Origin: an uncultured Veillonella sp.
GTDB taxonomy: Bacteria > Bacillota > Negativicutes > Veillonellales > Veillonellaceae
Assembly: GCF_900545205.1 (NCBI RefSeq)
Contig: NZ_UQYC01000086.1
Coordinates: 1 to 6,757, forward strand
Reading direction: 5' to 3'
DNA: 6,757 nt
Shown here one piece after another: positions 6,404 through 6,757 of the stretch. Position 1 is the first letter of the stretch. The number at the start of each line of letters is the position of its first letter. The notes beneath the pieces are model-generated. The model made no database searches, was not told the DNA's origin, and saw only the letters and a list, made by a program, of their open reading frames with translations. The position numbers were made by a program, and so were the translations under genes.

Positions 6404-6757
6404 TTATAAAATACCTCTAAAATAGTGGCCCCTTGTAATAGGTGCATCATCTTTACCTACACTCTTGGGCGGAGCCTCTTTTGTTCCATTTTGAATGGAT
6501 ACATAATCTGCTACGATAGTACGCAAACGATGTGGATCCATATGTCGCCCATCGATGCGCAATATATGTAGCCCTTTTCGATGTAACTCTGGCACGTAGG
6601 CACGCATGTCCATTTCATGACTATTCATGATGTGCATGCGGCAATAAGGATCTGTACGCAATGGGAACACTTCCCCTTTACGGTCTTTCAATGCATAGTC
6701 CTCTGTTACACATGGCATAGGACAGTTTTCCTTCTTGCCAGTGCCCACAAAGCTTGC
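6404..6757 (-). CDS. U32 family peptidase-like protein (partial, C-terminal 117 residues)
   Basis: The frame enters from the right edge and ends at TAA (6406-6404), leaving the last 117 residues. The visible part contains NCPMPCVTEDYALKD, followed by FPLRTDPYCRMHIMNSHEMD. This corresponds to the Cys-rich stretch and the [IF]NS-D-L-like segment of U32 proteins. Next come LHRKGLHILRIDGRHMDPH, equivalent to the family's GV-SLKIEGR motif, and a final TRGHYFRGIL that resembles the conserved end of many U32 proteins. Despite the name, several U32 members (RlhA, TrhP, UbiU/UbiV) are iron-sulfur proteins that hydroxylate rRNA, tRNA or ubiquinone precursors. The cysteines of CPMPC and the later PYC fit such a cluster site, but the substrate cannot be read from this fragment. 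The stop codon lies 13 bases before the mutS2 start, which implies co-transcription. No start is visible; an internal GTG at 6748 is not a credible one. Confidence 0.85.
   Translation of the reverse strand, partial: ASFVGTGKKENCPMPCVTEDYALKDRKGEVFPLRTDPYCRMHIMNSHEMDMRAYVPELHRKGLHILRIDGRHMDPHRLRTIVADYVSIQNGTKEAPPKSVGKDDAPITRGHYFRGIL

Overview
The window looks like ordinary core chromosome from a low-GC Firmicute-type bacterium. I favour the Negativicutes, most likely Veillonella. That rests on the overall character of the proteins (a type 2 TyrS, a short PBP1A and a MutS2 with a Smr domain), the AT-rich intergenic DNA and the strong GAGGAGG-type ribosome binding sites. No marker gene was compared, so the genus is an inference. 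No mobile element, CRISPR array, tRNA, rRNA or integration scar was seen.

Layout from left to right. Positions 1-133 hold the 5' end of a minus-strand NUDIX hydrolase of the CoA-pyrophosphatase type, cut by the window edge. Positions 134-330 are very AT-rich and hold its probable control region, including an 8-bp dyad. A clear minus-strand terminator (331-369) closes tyrS, a type 2 tyrosyl-tRNA synthetase (373-1581, minus). Between tyrS and the next gene lie 162 bases with two back-to-back sigma-A-type promoters, one firing left into tyrS and one firing right into a class A penicillin-binding protein (1744-3834, plus). After that gene come two separate hairpin terminators with opposite orientations. 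The first ends the PBP transcript and the second ends mutS2, which converges from the right (4012-6390, minus). mutS2 sits 13 bases downstream of the 3' end of a U32-family peptidase-like gene (6404-6757, minus, cut by the right edge), so these two probably form an operon.

The genes serve different housekeeping jobs: nucleotide/CoA clean-up, tRNA charging, peptidoglycan synthesis, and DNA or ribosome quality control. Only the U32-mutS2 pair looks transcriptionally linked. I did not find a convincing new biological system. The points most worth a second look are a TTG start for mutS2 that is easy to misannotate, an altered first catalytic motif in its Smr domain, and two dyads that overlap or lie near minus-strand promoters.
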